Under the pieces are notes generated by a model. It searched no databases. It was not told the origin of the DNA and saw only the letters and a program-made list of their open reading frames with translations. 53,258 nucleotides of DNA. Origin: Ophiocordyceps camponoti-saundersi (nom. inval.). Lineage: Eukaryota > Ascomycota > Sordariomycetes > Hypocreales > Ophiocordycipitaceae. Made by a program: the position numbers and the translations under genes. Positions 1-10,189 of the stretch are shown piece by piece; within the stretch, counting starts at the first letter, position 1, and each line of letters opens with the position of its first letter. Where the stretch lies: NCBI GenBank assembly GCA_003339415.1, contig PDHQ01000110.1, forward strand, positions 53,988 to 107,245, in the 5' to 3' direction.

Positions 1-10
1 GTCTATTGAA

Positions 11-74
11 GGGGCGTGTTGACAAAGAAGATGCTCCGGTGTGTAAACACATTTGAGCGGGTTGGACACGCCCC
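11..74. repeat. 9-bp inverted repeat arms
   Basis: GGGGCGTGT at 11-19 and ACACGCCCC at 66-74 are perfect inverted arms separated by a 46-base loop. No coding sequence surrounds them. They may be a relic or a chance hairpin; nothing else ties them to a known element. Confidence 0.5.
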
Positions 75-80
75 GCGCTT

Positions 81-84
<4 letters not shown>

Positions 85-111
<27 letters not shown>

Positions 112-114
112 CCC
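85..114. repeat. Poly-C homopolymer, 30 bases
   Basis: An uninterrupted run of about 30 C residues. The length may be inexact because such runs are error-prone in sequencing. The rest of 1-492 contains only low-complexity ACAT/CAGA-type repeats and no convincing gene. Confidence 0.85.
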
Positions 115-492
115 TATATTCCGTGAATACATACATACATGCAACCGTTGGTTGTCGAGTTAGCGGTCTGTGTCCGTATCTATGTATGTGCTAGAGTATG
201 CAAAACAGTGAAAGCAAAGCTACACTCAGACAGACAGACATCCCATCTTTCTAATCAGTCTTGGCAACCCGTCATCTCGACTCGAGTCTCAAATCATACG
301 ACGGCCAAAATGACCTCTTGCTGTAAATTATCCCCTCGGTTCTTCCTTTCTGTAATCTCTCCTCAACTAGGTAGAAGACAGAGCAATCCTTTCTCTAGGC
401 GGACGATGGCAATAGTTGTTACATGCTCGCTCTCCAGCCAATCGCCCTCCCAAAACATAGAGACCATGTGAACACTCAGACAGACACGTGAA

Positions 493-834
493 TCACCAGG
501 CGCAGTGCCTCTCTTCCCACGTCGTCAGCACACAGTTTCCAACATCGCAGTGCTCGAAAACGTCCTTGGTCTTCTGCATGCACCGCTTCCCTTGGCCTTG
601 AAACCGGAAGTGAAGTCTTTCCTTGTCCCAGTCGATGCAGAATTCCACCATGTGAGGAACGCCCGTCGTCCTGCAACCGCTCTTGTCGATGTCGACCTCG
701 TACTTTTTGTCCTTTGTGTGCCAGTTGCCCGTCGTCTTTCTTCCCGACCTCTCGTGGTGGTAGGTTGTCAACTTGTCGGCGGCGCAGGTTGCCGTCAGCG
801 CGCAGACGAGGGCTGCTGTCATGCCTAAGCGCAT
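493..834 (-). CDS. Small secreted cysteine-rich protein (113 aa)
   Basis: A single-exon ORF that starts with a clear signal peptide (MRLGMTAALVCALTATCA, cleavage near residue 18). It is followed by a polar mature chain with six cysteines at about 54, 66, 85, 96, 101 and 111, an even number that suits three disulfides. The N-terminal third of the mature chain is rich in Lys, Arg and His, and the C-terminus holds the motif HCDVGNC. I do not recognise a named family. Size, signal peptide and cysteine content make it an effector-type or antimicrobial-type secreted protein (inference). It is not clearly related to the four-member family at 44-47 kb. It lies upstream of a second small secreted gene on the same strand. 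Confidence 0.65.
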   Translation of the reverse strand: MRLGMTAALVCALTATCAADKLTTYHHERSGRKTTGNWHTKDKKYEVDIDKSGCRTTGVPHMVEFCIDWDKERLHFRFQGQGKRCMQKTKDVFEHCDVGNCVLTTWEERHCAW

Positions 835-1385
835 CTTGGATTCTGTGACGGGAAGTCAGCCTGAAAAGCTTGCGCTGTATATTCGTATATTGTGTGACTG
901 ACTTTCAGCACGTTCTGGCTCCGTGGAACTGTTTCGTCTGATCTTGCGGCCGCTTTCCTCTCGATGTAGCGTCGACGCGCGGAAGCAGACTGAAACGTAG
1001 ACGGACGGGGGGCCTCTGCCGTGAACGTTGACACGTGTATACTACCTATCTATATATGTGATTCACACCTACTAGGTACTGGTCACGAGCTGCCTGCCCT
1101 AATAGAGATTCCTTACTACGGATACAGTTGTGATGATAGACTCCAGGTTTGCGTGCATTAGTTGCATGCCCATGTAGAGCTTAATGGGCAGATGAAGAAG
1201 AAGAAGAAGAAGAAGAAGAAGAAGAAGAAGAAGAAGAAGAAGAAGAAGCAAGCATCAACATGCCCCTAAACCATTGACTGCCAACTTTCACATTCTTGAC
1301 TTAAACATCTACTGAAGAGTAAAACAAAGAAAGACAGTCCCATTCGTATGTCAAGGCCATTTCTCTCGAAAGCGCTGCTAGTTTT
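835..1385. other. Intergenic stretch with an (AAG)n tract
   Basis: This holds the presumed promoter of the 493-834 gene and the 3' end of the 1386-1652 gene. A perfect GAA/AAG microsatellite runs from about 1194 to 1248. Short open frames here lack coding character. Confidence 0.6.
1194..1248. repeat. (AAG)n microsatellite
   Basis: About 18 perfect AAG units in the intergenic region; no coding role is apparent. Confidence 0.95.
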
Positions 1386-1652
1386 TTAACAACGGATGTA
1401 AAGACACTTCCACGGGAAGCGGTCGCCGCCGAGGTTTCGGTTGCTAGCAACCTTGCGACCCTGACCGGAGCCGCAATGCTCCCTGCCGAGGAAGCCGTCC
1501 TGTCCGTCACCGTGCCAGGACCACTGCGAGTCCGGGCGCAGTCTGCTGTGGCCGCAGGCGCACTTGCAGCCGTTTCTGGGAGAGCAGAAGCAGCTGGCGT
1601 CCACGGCGCCGATGCTGGCGAGGCTTGCGACGAGGATGGTGGAGAAGCGCAT
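1386..1652 (-). CDS. Small secreted cysteine-rich protein (88 aa)
   Basis: I chose the internal ATG at 1652, not the longer upstream frame, because it begins a good signal peptide (MRFSTILVASLASIGAVDA). The mature chain opens with a dense cysteine cluster, CFCSPRNGCKCAC (Cys 21, 23, 29, 31, 33), then a Gly/Arg-rich middle and three more cysteines at 60, 83 and 88, giving eight in all. The early CxC...CxCxC spacing is distinctive, but I cannot assign it to a named family. A secreted defensin-like or effector-like role is an inference. An unseen intron near the 3' end cannot be excluded, because the Gly-rich middle is atypical. Confidence 0.5.
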   Translation of the reverse strand: MRFSTILVASLASIGAVDASCFCSPRNGCKCACGHSRLRPDSQWSWHGDGQDGFLGREHCGSGQGRKVASNRNLGGDRFPWKCLYIRC

Positions 1653-3873
1653 ATTGATTGGTGGAAAGGACTGTGTACATATGATGAGCATGTCAGTTTT
1701 GCCCAGTCTGTAGGGAGTTGAGAGAGTTGGATAGATGGAACTTCCTCGGGAAATTTGGACTCGTACGTACATTGGTCTTGTTGAGGTTGTCACGGTTGTT
1801 GTTCAAGCTTGGTTGATGGAGTAGCTGCAGGCGAAGAGTCAAAGATTCAACCCAAGCAGGAAACTCGTTGTGCTTTTATACCTCTTCCTCTTCCCTATAC
1901 TAGGCATCCAACCGCTTCTCTGTATGGTAGTACTCAAGTGAGAGCTATAGTGGTTTCTCACGAGAAAGCATCCCCCCTTTTTTCTTCTCATTCTTTCCTT
2001 TTGCTCCTTCGACTAGGTAGATGATGAGCCATTCTCGTTAGGTTTCGATGAAAATAGATGCCACCAAGCCGTTTGTTGCATCTCACCGTCAGCTGACTGC
2101 ACCCATCATGTTACTACTCCACGAGACTGGAAGAGGGGAGGGAATTGCGTCAAGGTCTGAAAGCTATTCAGAAAGAGTTACCGCAGTTGGGGAAAGCATC
2201 ATGCTGTCAGCATTTAAAAGCATCTGAAAGGATCATGATAGATCTAGACCACTGGAACTGCAACGTTGGATGGATAGTTGCGATTAAGAAAGATTCAGTG
2301 TTGAAGAAGAACAAGAAGAGCAAGGCAAATTGGGGCGGGTCACGATAGTTTGAGAGACCACAAGGATACTATGTTGCGAGGGAGAAAGTCCCATCATACC
2401 TTTGGGCTTCCAAGAGTAGATAAAACTATAGCAGGAATCTTCTCTGACTACCACGCATGTAAAGAGATACCAGGACGACATTTCCGTACAGACATACATA
2501 AATGATGAACCACATGCTTCTCATTCTCTTGATCGATCGACGTAAGCCGTTACCCCATCGTGGAAGAAGACGACGTTGCGCGGCACTACTTGACCCTACA
2601 GTTTAGTGCATGGATGAGATGCTCCCCCTTCCCAACGAACTGGTGGGCCTCCGTTGTCTGGCGCCGGGAGATCCGGCAGCCGAAAAAGAAACGAAGCTGA
2701 TGAAGGGGCAACAGACCAGACAGCTATCCCATGTCTGACCCGGGGCTTCGTCGCTCGACTGACAGAAGAAGTCCCATACACACGCAATACGTTTAAAAAC
2801 TTCGCCTTGGGAGATGGAATCATCTTTTTTAGTGCATGGGAAGGGGGGGGTGGAGGAGGAAGATGAGGAAGAGGAACTGTGCCTGTCCACCAAGGATCTC
2901 GGGGCTGCTATCCAAGCAGTTCAGGCAGGCAGACAACTGACTCCTGGACACGATAGAAAAAAGGGGGAGTCAGTCAGATCGACTCTGAAATTTCGCCTTG
3001 CGGAAACGGCACCGACACAAAAAGGAAGGAAAAAATCGATCGACCGCGGTCGAATTATGCTTATTCCGGCAAGGTTCCGGCGGCTGAGACCAGATGGCGT
3101 CTTTTTGTGGCGCCCGGGATTGCGAGTCTGGTGCCTTAATGGGCCATAGCCTGGGCTGACTGCGAGTCTGACAGCTGTGGCTTTTTACCCCGGACCGGGG
3201 GGTCGGTCTGGAGAGGTAAGCTCGAGCAAGCAGCCTCACCCGGCCGGAGTCGGCCTGGAGAAAGTCGCGTATAACAAGAATGACTCGTTCGTTCAGTAGG
3301 CCTGTACGTGGGAAGTGAATTTATTACAACATCATGCTGATGTCTTTCCAGTTTTCCCTCCCTTTTCCCTATTTGCAGTTGCTGCCGTATCAACCCCCCA
3401 TGTTAACTGGGGAAAAGGGGTCATCTCAACCATCCCGTCAGAATATGCCTATCCCCCATCTCCAAAGCCCAGCATCACCAATCTCCTACCCCCCCCTTCG
3501 GCTTGTGTCCAGAGTAAATAGCAGTCCTCTATAGAACAAACCAGAGAGAAGTTACACATCGATGGGGTGCCCCCTCCCAAAAGCACTGGAGGATCAGCTC
3601 CGTCAATGCGTGCCATCCATGTTAGGACGAGGCTGAACGAGCCAAAGCAAGCATAAGCATCCACGTCTCGACAGTTTCTTGTAATCGTCCATAGTGACCG
3701 ACCTGATTCAATCCTCACTTCCCTCACAGGATTTCTTTCGCCCATTCGTCATGGCTATAAAGAGTATCGTCTCACGAGAACATTTTTTCTCTGATCCAGA
3801 TGATCCGTCAGTCTCTCACTTCATTCTCTCATTTCCACCCTCTCTCAGACCCGAAAGGGTTTATAACCTCAAG
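1653..3873. other. Long intergenic region
   Basis: About 2.2 kb without a convincing gene. Open frames are short, overlap on both strands and lack signal peptides or recognisable motifs. There is a GC-richer patch around 3040-3260 in which the 10-mer TGCGAGTCTG occurs twice about 40 bases apart, and pyrimidine-rich stretches at 3340-3500 and 3700-3850 that probably belong to the promoter or leader of the downstream peptidase gene. Confidence 0.5.
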
Positions 3874-6380
3874 ATGGAGTTGGCCTCCAATTCAACCTCC
3901 TTTTGCACTACGCCAACATGCGTGGCCTATGCCGCCCATCTCCTTGTCAGTCACAGACCACAACCGCCCTTTCCATTCCCTCCCTTCCAAATAGCCCATG
4001 TAATCAACAGTTGAACGGAAAGACAGAAGAGACTGACGCGAAATTCAACCCCTGTAGAGCAACGTGGCGCCGAAACACGCCAAAGTCGATCCCTGCACCG
4101 ACCCTGTCAAATGTCAGTGACGGGCAGAAGGCATTCACCTCAACGAGTAACGTACATACTGATAGGAATGCGTACGACCACAGTCATGTGCTACGGAACC
4201 AAGGAAGCGTTCGACGTGTCTACGTATGAGCCTCTTTATGCTAGCGTCAACAGGATCGTCAAGATCCTCCTCGAATCCGACTATGAGACGGCCATCAACG
4301 TACGTTGCCCCCTAGGCCAGGCATAGAAAACAACCACTAATAAGTCCGGTCGTACAAGTATAAATCAGTCATCGCCAAAAGGGATGACACCACCTCGAAA
4401 GCAAAGAACCTCTTCAACGGCATCCAGACAAACTACAACTCTTGCCTCAACGTCGCGGAGATGGAGAATCGAGGCCTCTCACCTCTCTACGAGGTCAGAG
4501 ACGAGATCAGAAAACTACTCCCCGTGGCAGACCTCAACAGCAACCTCACAATAGCCGGATCTGAGCCGATATCATGCTCCTCACTCTCGGGAAGCCCACC
4601 AACGCCGCCGTCGTCAACAGCCGTGGCGACAGATTCTAAAGCTACCAATGCAACCATCGGCGCCGTGTTGCTGTACATGAGCCAGATCGAAGTCGTGAAT
4701 ACCGTTGGCTTGTCTCTACATGTCAGACAGAACCCTTTCGCGCCGGTAAGAGAAAGAGACTTTCCTGCGACACTTTCCGTCAGCAAACCACAGGATTGAC
4801 AAATAGCTTCTGAAAGGGCCAAAACGTCGTCGCACTCAGTCCCTTGGCGCCCGATGTATACCTGTCAAACCTCCCTCAAGGTAAAGCCGAGGCGAGAACT
4901 GTAGGTAAAGATATCGGGGACTTGCTGTGGGACTTGTTCTCCGACGACCAGCAACGAGACGAGATCGACTTCGTCACTCTCGGCCACGCCGTCGTCTACT
5001 TCCAGGCCCAGATCGGGAGAATCATCGATTCTCGCAGTAAGACGGACAATCAAACACAGACGCTCATGACGTTGAAAGACATGGCCTCGCTAGCCCCGTT
5101 TCTGGGCATCGACGCCGTCATCAGGGAGCTGGTGCCGGCCGTTGCTCACAATGACAAGTTTCTCGTCGACTCCCCTTCTACCGTCGCCAGCATATCTCGC
5201 TTCATCTCCACCACGCCCGCAGCCGTTATCCAAGCCTACCTCCTTTACCAGATGATCAAATCGTTTCAAGACTTCGTCTGGGTGCCTATCCTGGATGAAA
5301 AGACGGTGAGTTTGTCTTAGAATCGACAAGACTTTTGCTAAAGAAAAGGTAAAGACGGGTTCGCAACGCCGGACGACTTGCTTCAATAACGCCCTTGAAA
5401 CCGGCCCGAGTAAGTTGCTAGGCCAGATGTTTCTCATGGCTGCCGTTCCCCAGGAATCCAGGGACAAGGGCGTGAACATCTTGAACCAGATCAAGCGACA
5501 GTTCGTCGACAGCCTCAAGACTCGCGACTGGATTTCGGCCGACGTCAAGACAAGGATAGAGCAAAAGGTCAGCCAGATGAAACACGAATTCGGCACCTCG
5601 CCCAAGTACGACGGCCTCGATAAGATCACGACCCTGTACAGCGACCTCACCTTGACAAACGACTACCTCAAGAACCAGCTGGCTTACCGGAAATGGGATA
5701 CCAAGCAACACTTCAGCCAAGCTGGTAAGCCGCTCAACATCAGCCACGAGACTGTGCCCACCGGAGCCGGCGCATTTTACGAACTCGTGGCCAACACCAT
5801 CTCTGTAGACGGCCTATTCTTGAGGCACCCTGTCGCCAGTAAGGACTATCCCGATGTGTTCAACTTCGGTGGCCTCGGCAGAGTCCTGGGCCACGAGTTG
5901 GGTCACGGCTTCGGTACCGGAGGCATATACTTCGACGCCAACGGCCGCTACGGAAAGTGGTGGGACAACAAGACCATTGGCGAGTTCAATAAGCGCGCCC
6001 AGTGTTTTGTCGACCAGTACAACGCTTATAGCCTCCCCACGCCCGAGGGCCAGAAGAATGTGAACGGTCTCCAGACGGTGGAGGAGAATATTGCCGACGC
6101 TACCGGTATCAATCTCGCCTTCGATGCATGGAAAACGGCCAGGAAGCCTCACGACAAGAAGATTCAGGGGCTGGATCATTTCACCCCAGAACAGCAGTTC
6201 TTCATTGCGTCCATGGTTGTCCTTTGCACAACCAACCGCAGGGAAAAGAACTTAAAAGACATCATGTTCGCCCACCACGCTCCGAGCGCGGCGCGTATCC
6301 AAGGATCCTTAGAGAACTCGAGAGCTTTCAGGGAAGCTTTTAACTGCCCGAAGAAGACGCCTAGGTGCGAGCTGTGGTAG
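3874..6380 (+). CDS. M13 family (neprilysin-like) zinc metallopeptidase, multi-exon
   Basis: The last exon (5349-6380) is clearly an M13 catalytic domain: zinc motif HELGH at about 5892-5906, the third-ligand motif ENIAD about 60 residues later, a conserved FTPEQQFF segment and the C-terminal CELW. Upstream pieces fit the M13 N-terminal domain: CTTPTCVAYAAHLL near 3904, NPC near 4050, and YNSCLNVAEMENRGLSPLYEV near 4434-4496. Likely introns are 3946 to about 4020, 4300-4358 (branch CTAAT), about 4746 to 4805-4817, and 5306-5348. The family cleaves short peptides at the cell surface or outside the cell. Oddities: the usual GFDD after HELGH reads GFGTGG; frames conflict at about 4560-4640; and the DFxxxxCGGW block expected after NPC is not visible. 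The start is uncertain and no signal peptide was found. The gene may be diverged or partly broken. Confidence 0.7.
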
Positions 6381-6688
6381 TTGCACCTATGGAGCCGTAC
6401 CTTGTTCATCTTTCCTCTATCATACCTACCTAGGTATACTTAGATGCTTAGTTTGCGCGTCAATCTTCTCCGTCTTTGCTTGACATACCTTTGCCCCCCC
6501 TATTGGAACGAATTCAATGCCTGTATCCCTCTCTGTCCTTCTCCCTCCCTCTCTTGCGAGTAATTCATGACTACAAAAAGATGCCGAAAGGAAGAAGGAA
6601 AACAAAGTCGAAGTAAACGACAGCTGTCTTATCATTAAAGAAGGGATATACAGGCTTTGCCCTTCGGCGAAAACGACCAAAAAAAAAC
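6381..6688. other. Convergent intergenic spacer
   Basis: The 3' regions of the M13 gene (+) and the membrane-protein gene (-) face each other here. It contains a TACCTAGGTA palindrome at 6427-6436 and a poly-A stretch near 6679. No gene is seen. Confidence 0.6.
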
Positions 6689-9014
6689 TCACTTCTTTTC
6701 CGTCATGTCATCTTTCCTCGTCAAATCAGATCCTAATATCGTTGACGAGTTCGACTCTCTCCATCCCGCCAATGATCTAACCTTGACCTTGTGAACCGAC
6801 AAAGGCTCCGGCAGCATCTCATCAAACATCGCGGTTTTCTCAAGTCGTTCCGATTGGTGCTCCGACTGTCGTCCGAGCGCCAGCGGCCTCCGCCATAGGA
6901 AAACGACGTCGACAATGCTGACGACCTGCGCAACGACCAGTATCGTTCCGAACGCGCAGCCGATGACAACGGCCAGCTCAAACGGTAACGCCTGCGTCAG
7001 CCCCAGCGAGACGTTCCCAAAGTCGGTCAGACCCGAGACGAAGGTGGCCAGCGTCGAAAGCAGGAGAAGTTGATTGCAGACACGGAACGCTATCGCCAGC
7101 CGAGGTCCGTGGCTGCTGGACACGACGAAGAGCGCCGCGGCGGCGACGGCGAGGACCACTGTGAGGAGACTAAGAGCCTAAGAAGAAGGGAAAACAAGAA
7201 CACAACGTCAGCAGGATGCAAAACCTCGAGATTTACGTAGGGGGATGAAGGAAGAGGGAAATCAGGATCAAAAGGGGGGCATCTTACTCCGTGCGCCGTC
7301 TGAAAGTGCCCCTTCTTAGCCGTCGCCACCAGACCAAAAGCGAGAATGACTGGCAAAGCCGGCACGATACCAAACATCCACGTTATCCATATGGCCTTAT
7401 TCGTCCAAGTCGGAATCAGGTGCGTCACGTCTATCCGCAGCAGAATGCTACGCAGGCTGCACAGCGTCAGAGCGAGCGGAAACAGAAAGGCGAAGATAAC
7501 GAGAGCCAAGATAACTGTAAAAGAAGAAAAAATCAGTTTCAGTCCGTCGGCAGAGGAGAAGTAAGGAAGAGGAGCTGACTGTGGGCGACGATAAAGGCCA
7601 CAAAGGCTGCAAAGTCATGGCCGTTGATGCGGATGCCACCTGCAGCGTCAGCCCGCGAGCCGTCGAGCACAAGAGCGAGCCGCTTCCCGTCGACCTCGTA
7701 CGTATTAGCCATATAAGTGAAGTGGATGCGGTCGGGCGGGATCAAAGCTCGGACAGTGTCCGTCGTGTTCCGGTCCAGGCCGCCGACCGACACGGCACCG
7801 CTGCTGCTGAGGCCGGCGAGCACGAGGCGGACTCCGGCGACGCCGGATCCTCTGAGAAGCTCAATGGCTCTCTGCACCGCGGCAGATATCGTGTCGGCCG
7901 TTATCGTGACGTCCAAATTCTGGTTATCGTCGCGCTTTGCCAACACGCCACCGGGGTTGGCGAGGATCCGCTGCAAAGTGACGGTGCCAGAGCTGCCGAG
8001 CCCCTGCCCAAAGCCTATTGCCAGGCCACCAACGGAGTCGTCGAAATCGACCTTGGTGTCGCGAACCGCCCCTTGAGGCCGCGTCGTGTTACCGCCAAGG
8101 ACAGACGAGACGCCCCCAATGGCTTCGATGCCGTCACCGATGCCCGTCACGAGTCCCCGCGCAAAGCCGTTGGCAACGTCGCCGACGTCGGGCTGCACAC
8201 CGCCGAGCGTGCCGGAAAGTTGCTTCTTGTCGACGTTGTCGGCTATAGACCGGCTGAAACCGAAGGCAAAGTTGCTTGAAATGCCGGCCACGTCTGAAGA
8301 GTTACTGCTGGGCGGTGGTGGTCCGTCACTCTTACCCAATCGCAGGCCAGCAATCGTGCCTGAGCCGATGCCTGAGCCGAGCGCCGAAGCCATGGCGCCA
8401 ATGTCGGCATCAGGGTTGCTCTTCTGAAGCGCGCTGAGGAATGTGGCCACAAATCCCGTCGCCGACTCCTGCACGGCATCGCCCAGCGGTGACCGCTTGA
8501 TGCCATTATCCTTGGCCACTTTCTCGCCCGCCGCTCTGCTCCCGTTCGCCGGTAAAAGGCCCAGGCCCTGGATAGCACCGACGCCGGCGCCGACACCGCC
8601 CTGAAAGCCGGCGCCGACAACCGCCGTCCCTGTTAGGTTCGTTATGCGACCGACGATGTTTTCTGCCGCCTTCGTGAAAATTTCGCCGATACCGCTAGGA
8701 GGGTCGTTACCAGCCCCGTCAGGCTTGGCGGCATCTTTTCTGGCACCGCCTCGGCTGTTTATGAAGCCTGAGACAATGTTCTTCACATCACCAAGTATCC
8801 CCTGCCTCTTCTCCAAGCCTTGGTCTCGCTTGTTGAGCTCCATCGAGCCGGCATTTGGGCGGCGCAATGAGTCCAGTTTGAGCAATAGATCCGACATCTG
8901 AGGCTCATCCGCGAGATTGTTGGGACGACACGGTCGGCTGCTGATGTCGTCGTGTGCTGCGCGAACCGATGTGAGTAGGAAGAAGCAGAGAAAGATCAGG
9001 AAGCGCGAGAGCAT
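6689..9014 (-). CDS. Secretory-pathway glycine-rich protein with C-terminal multi-pass membrane domain
   Basis: Three exons, complement(6689..7177, 7288..7514, 7580..9014), give 716 residues. The ATG at 9014 is chosen over one at 9128 because it starts a signal peptide (MLSRFLIFLCFFLLTSVRA). Residues 20 to about 460 form a Gly/Ala-rich, N-glycosylatable region with recurring motifs such as GFARGLVTGIGDG and GLAIGFGQGLG. From about residue 470 there are five hydrophobic helices, the first beginning FAAFVAFIVAHIIL, then a charged cytoplasmic-looking tail. His residues flank two helices (VAHIIL; HFQTAHG), faintly recalling cytochrome b561-type domains, but I cannot confirm this. Introns are GTCAGC...ACAG and GTAAGA...TTAG; both joints keep frame and restore continuous helices. 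The glycine-rich half looks extracellular. Function unknown. Confidence 0.75.
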
Positions 9015-10189
9015 CGTGGCTGACTCGCGGCCAGCTTTTGTCGCCACCATCACAACGTCAATGGCCTGTGGCACGCCAGGAGCTGAAGAGAGGCGAAGTA
9101 GTTCCAAAGGCCTTCGAAAACCAGTCAAAACGACGAGGGCAGACGATTATGAAGTATCCGAAGACACGATGAATAACCTCGAGCTCGCAGACGAGACATG
9201 AAGAGGGGTACTCGAGAGCCAAGACGTCACCTGCACCAGGTCCAAGGTTTTCAAGGGTCCGGCCCGGCTCTATCCCTGGTTCCCCGCGGAGATTTCATCG
9301 TTTCAAACATTAGAATTTCAAACAAAGAGATCTCCGTTTTCTTTGACCAATGAGTTCACTGCAGCAGATGAAAACTCGGGCTCTTCGTTGCCGCAATCCC
9401 TGCGTTCCAGTCCATGCCCTGAACATGGTGCGGCCGAAGAGGTTTGATGGACAACAAGATAGCCGCCGTCAGTCCTCATACCTTGAAATCTTCGTGACTC
9501 ATGCTTGCCGGCCCGTGTGTGGTTAAGCGAGGCAGAGCTTGAAAGCTGGGAGAAGCCGAATGGCTCTCAAAGGGTGGATGACATGGCGGAGGCAGGGAAA
9601 GACGGAAACCTATTTCTTGGCAGTAAACGGGCAAAGGAGTAGAGGGATTTCTTAGGCTTGAAAATTTGATATGGAAGAATCTCGACGAATCCTTGCTCGA
9701 GTCAAGTTTTCTCGAGTCGTGAAGTTGCTGCCGAGTTGGTCCGTTGAGGTATTACGTTGCCCTGTTTCAAGGCAGGGACGTACGGCATGCACGTGATTAG
9801 ACTGGGTTTTAATGCCACGTGACACCCTCGAGCTCAAACAAGCATCGCGTAACGTCACAGCTCGAGTCGTCCCTTCAGGCAGGCCGTTCGTCGCCTACCT
9901 ACAGAATCCCCTGATATGAGATTTCGTTAGAGACTACGGATCCGAATATCCGTATTACAGACCTACTCCGGTCTGACGCTAGGAAGTTGAACATCTGATC
10001 ATTGGTCTACGAATACAACGAACTGAAACATGAGACAATTGTTCATGAACCCACAGTGCCATTACTCCCTCCCAGCCGTCGTTCAAGGGGCTGCCAATCC
10101 GGACTTAGATCGTTTGTCCAATTCTTGTCTTTCTTTTCCCCGAAATCCCATTATCCTCCGGTGTCTCTTTGTCCTGCAGATGCATACTA
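9015..10189. other. Intergenic region upstream of membrane protein
   Basis: This holds the promoter of the 6689-9014 gene and the 3' end of the giant gene. Two CACGTG sites lie at 9790-9795 and 9816-9821, 26 bases apart, and CTCGAGTC occurs at about 9697, 9710 and 9863. No coding potential is evident. Confidence 0.55.
9790..9821. promoter_or_regulatory. Paired CACGTG (bHLH-type) sites
   Basis: Two perfect CACGTG hexamers at 9790-9795 and 9816-9821. CACGTG is the core site of fungal bHLH factors such as the Cbf1/Pho4 type (established knowledge). They are about 780 bases upstream of the membrane-protein start, so function is only a possibility. Confidence 0.3.

Noticed and set aside
139..471. 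110-residue open frame at the left end
   Set aside because: It is low in coding character, contains repeat-derived ACAGACAGACA sequence, and has no signal peptide or motif.
7581..8427. Long plus-strand open frames opposite the membrane-protein gene
   Set aside because: They are antisense shadows of a GC-rich exon; the minus-strand reading has a signal peptide, consistent introns and membrane helices.
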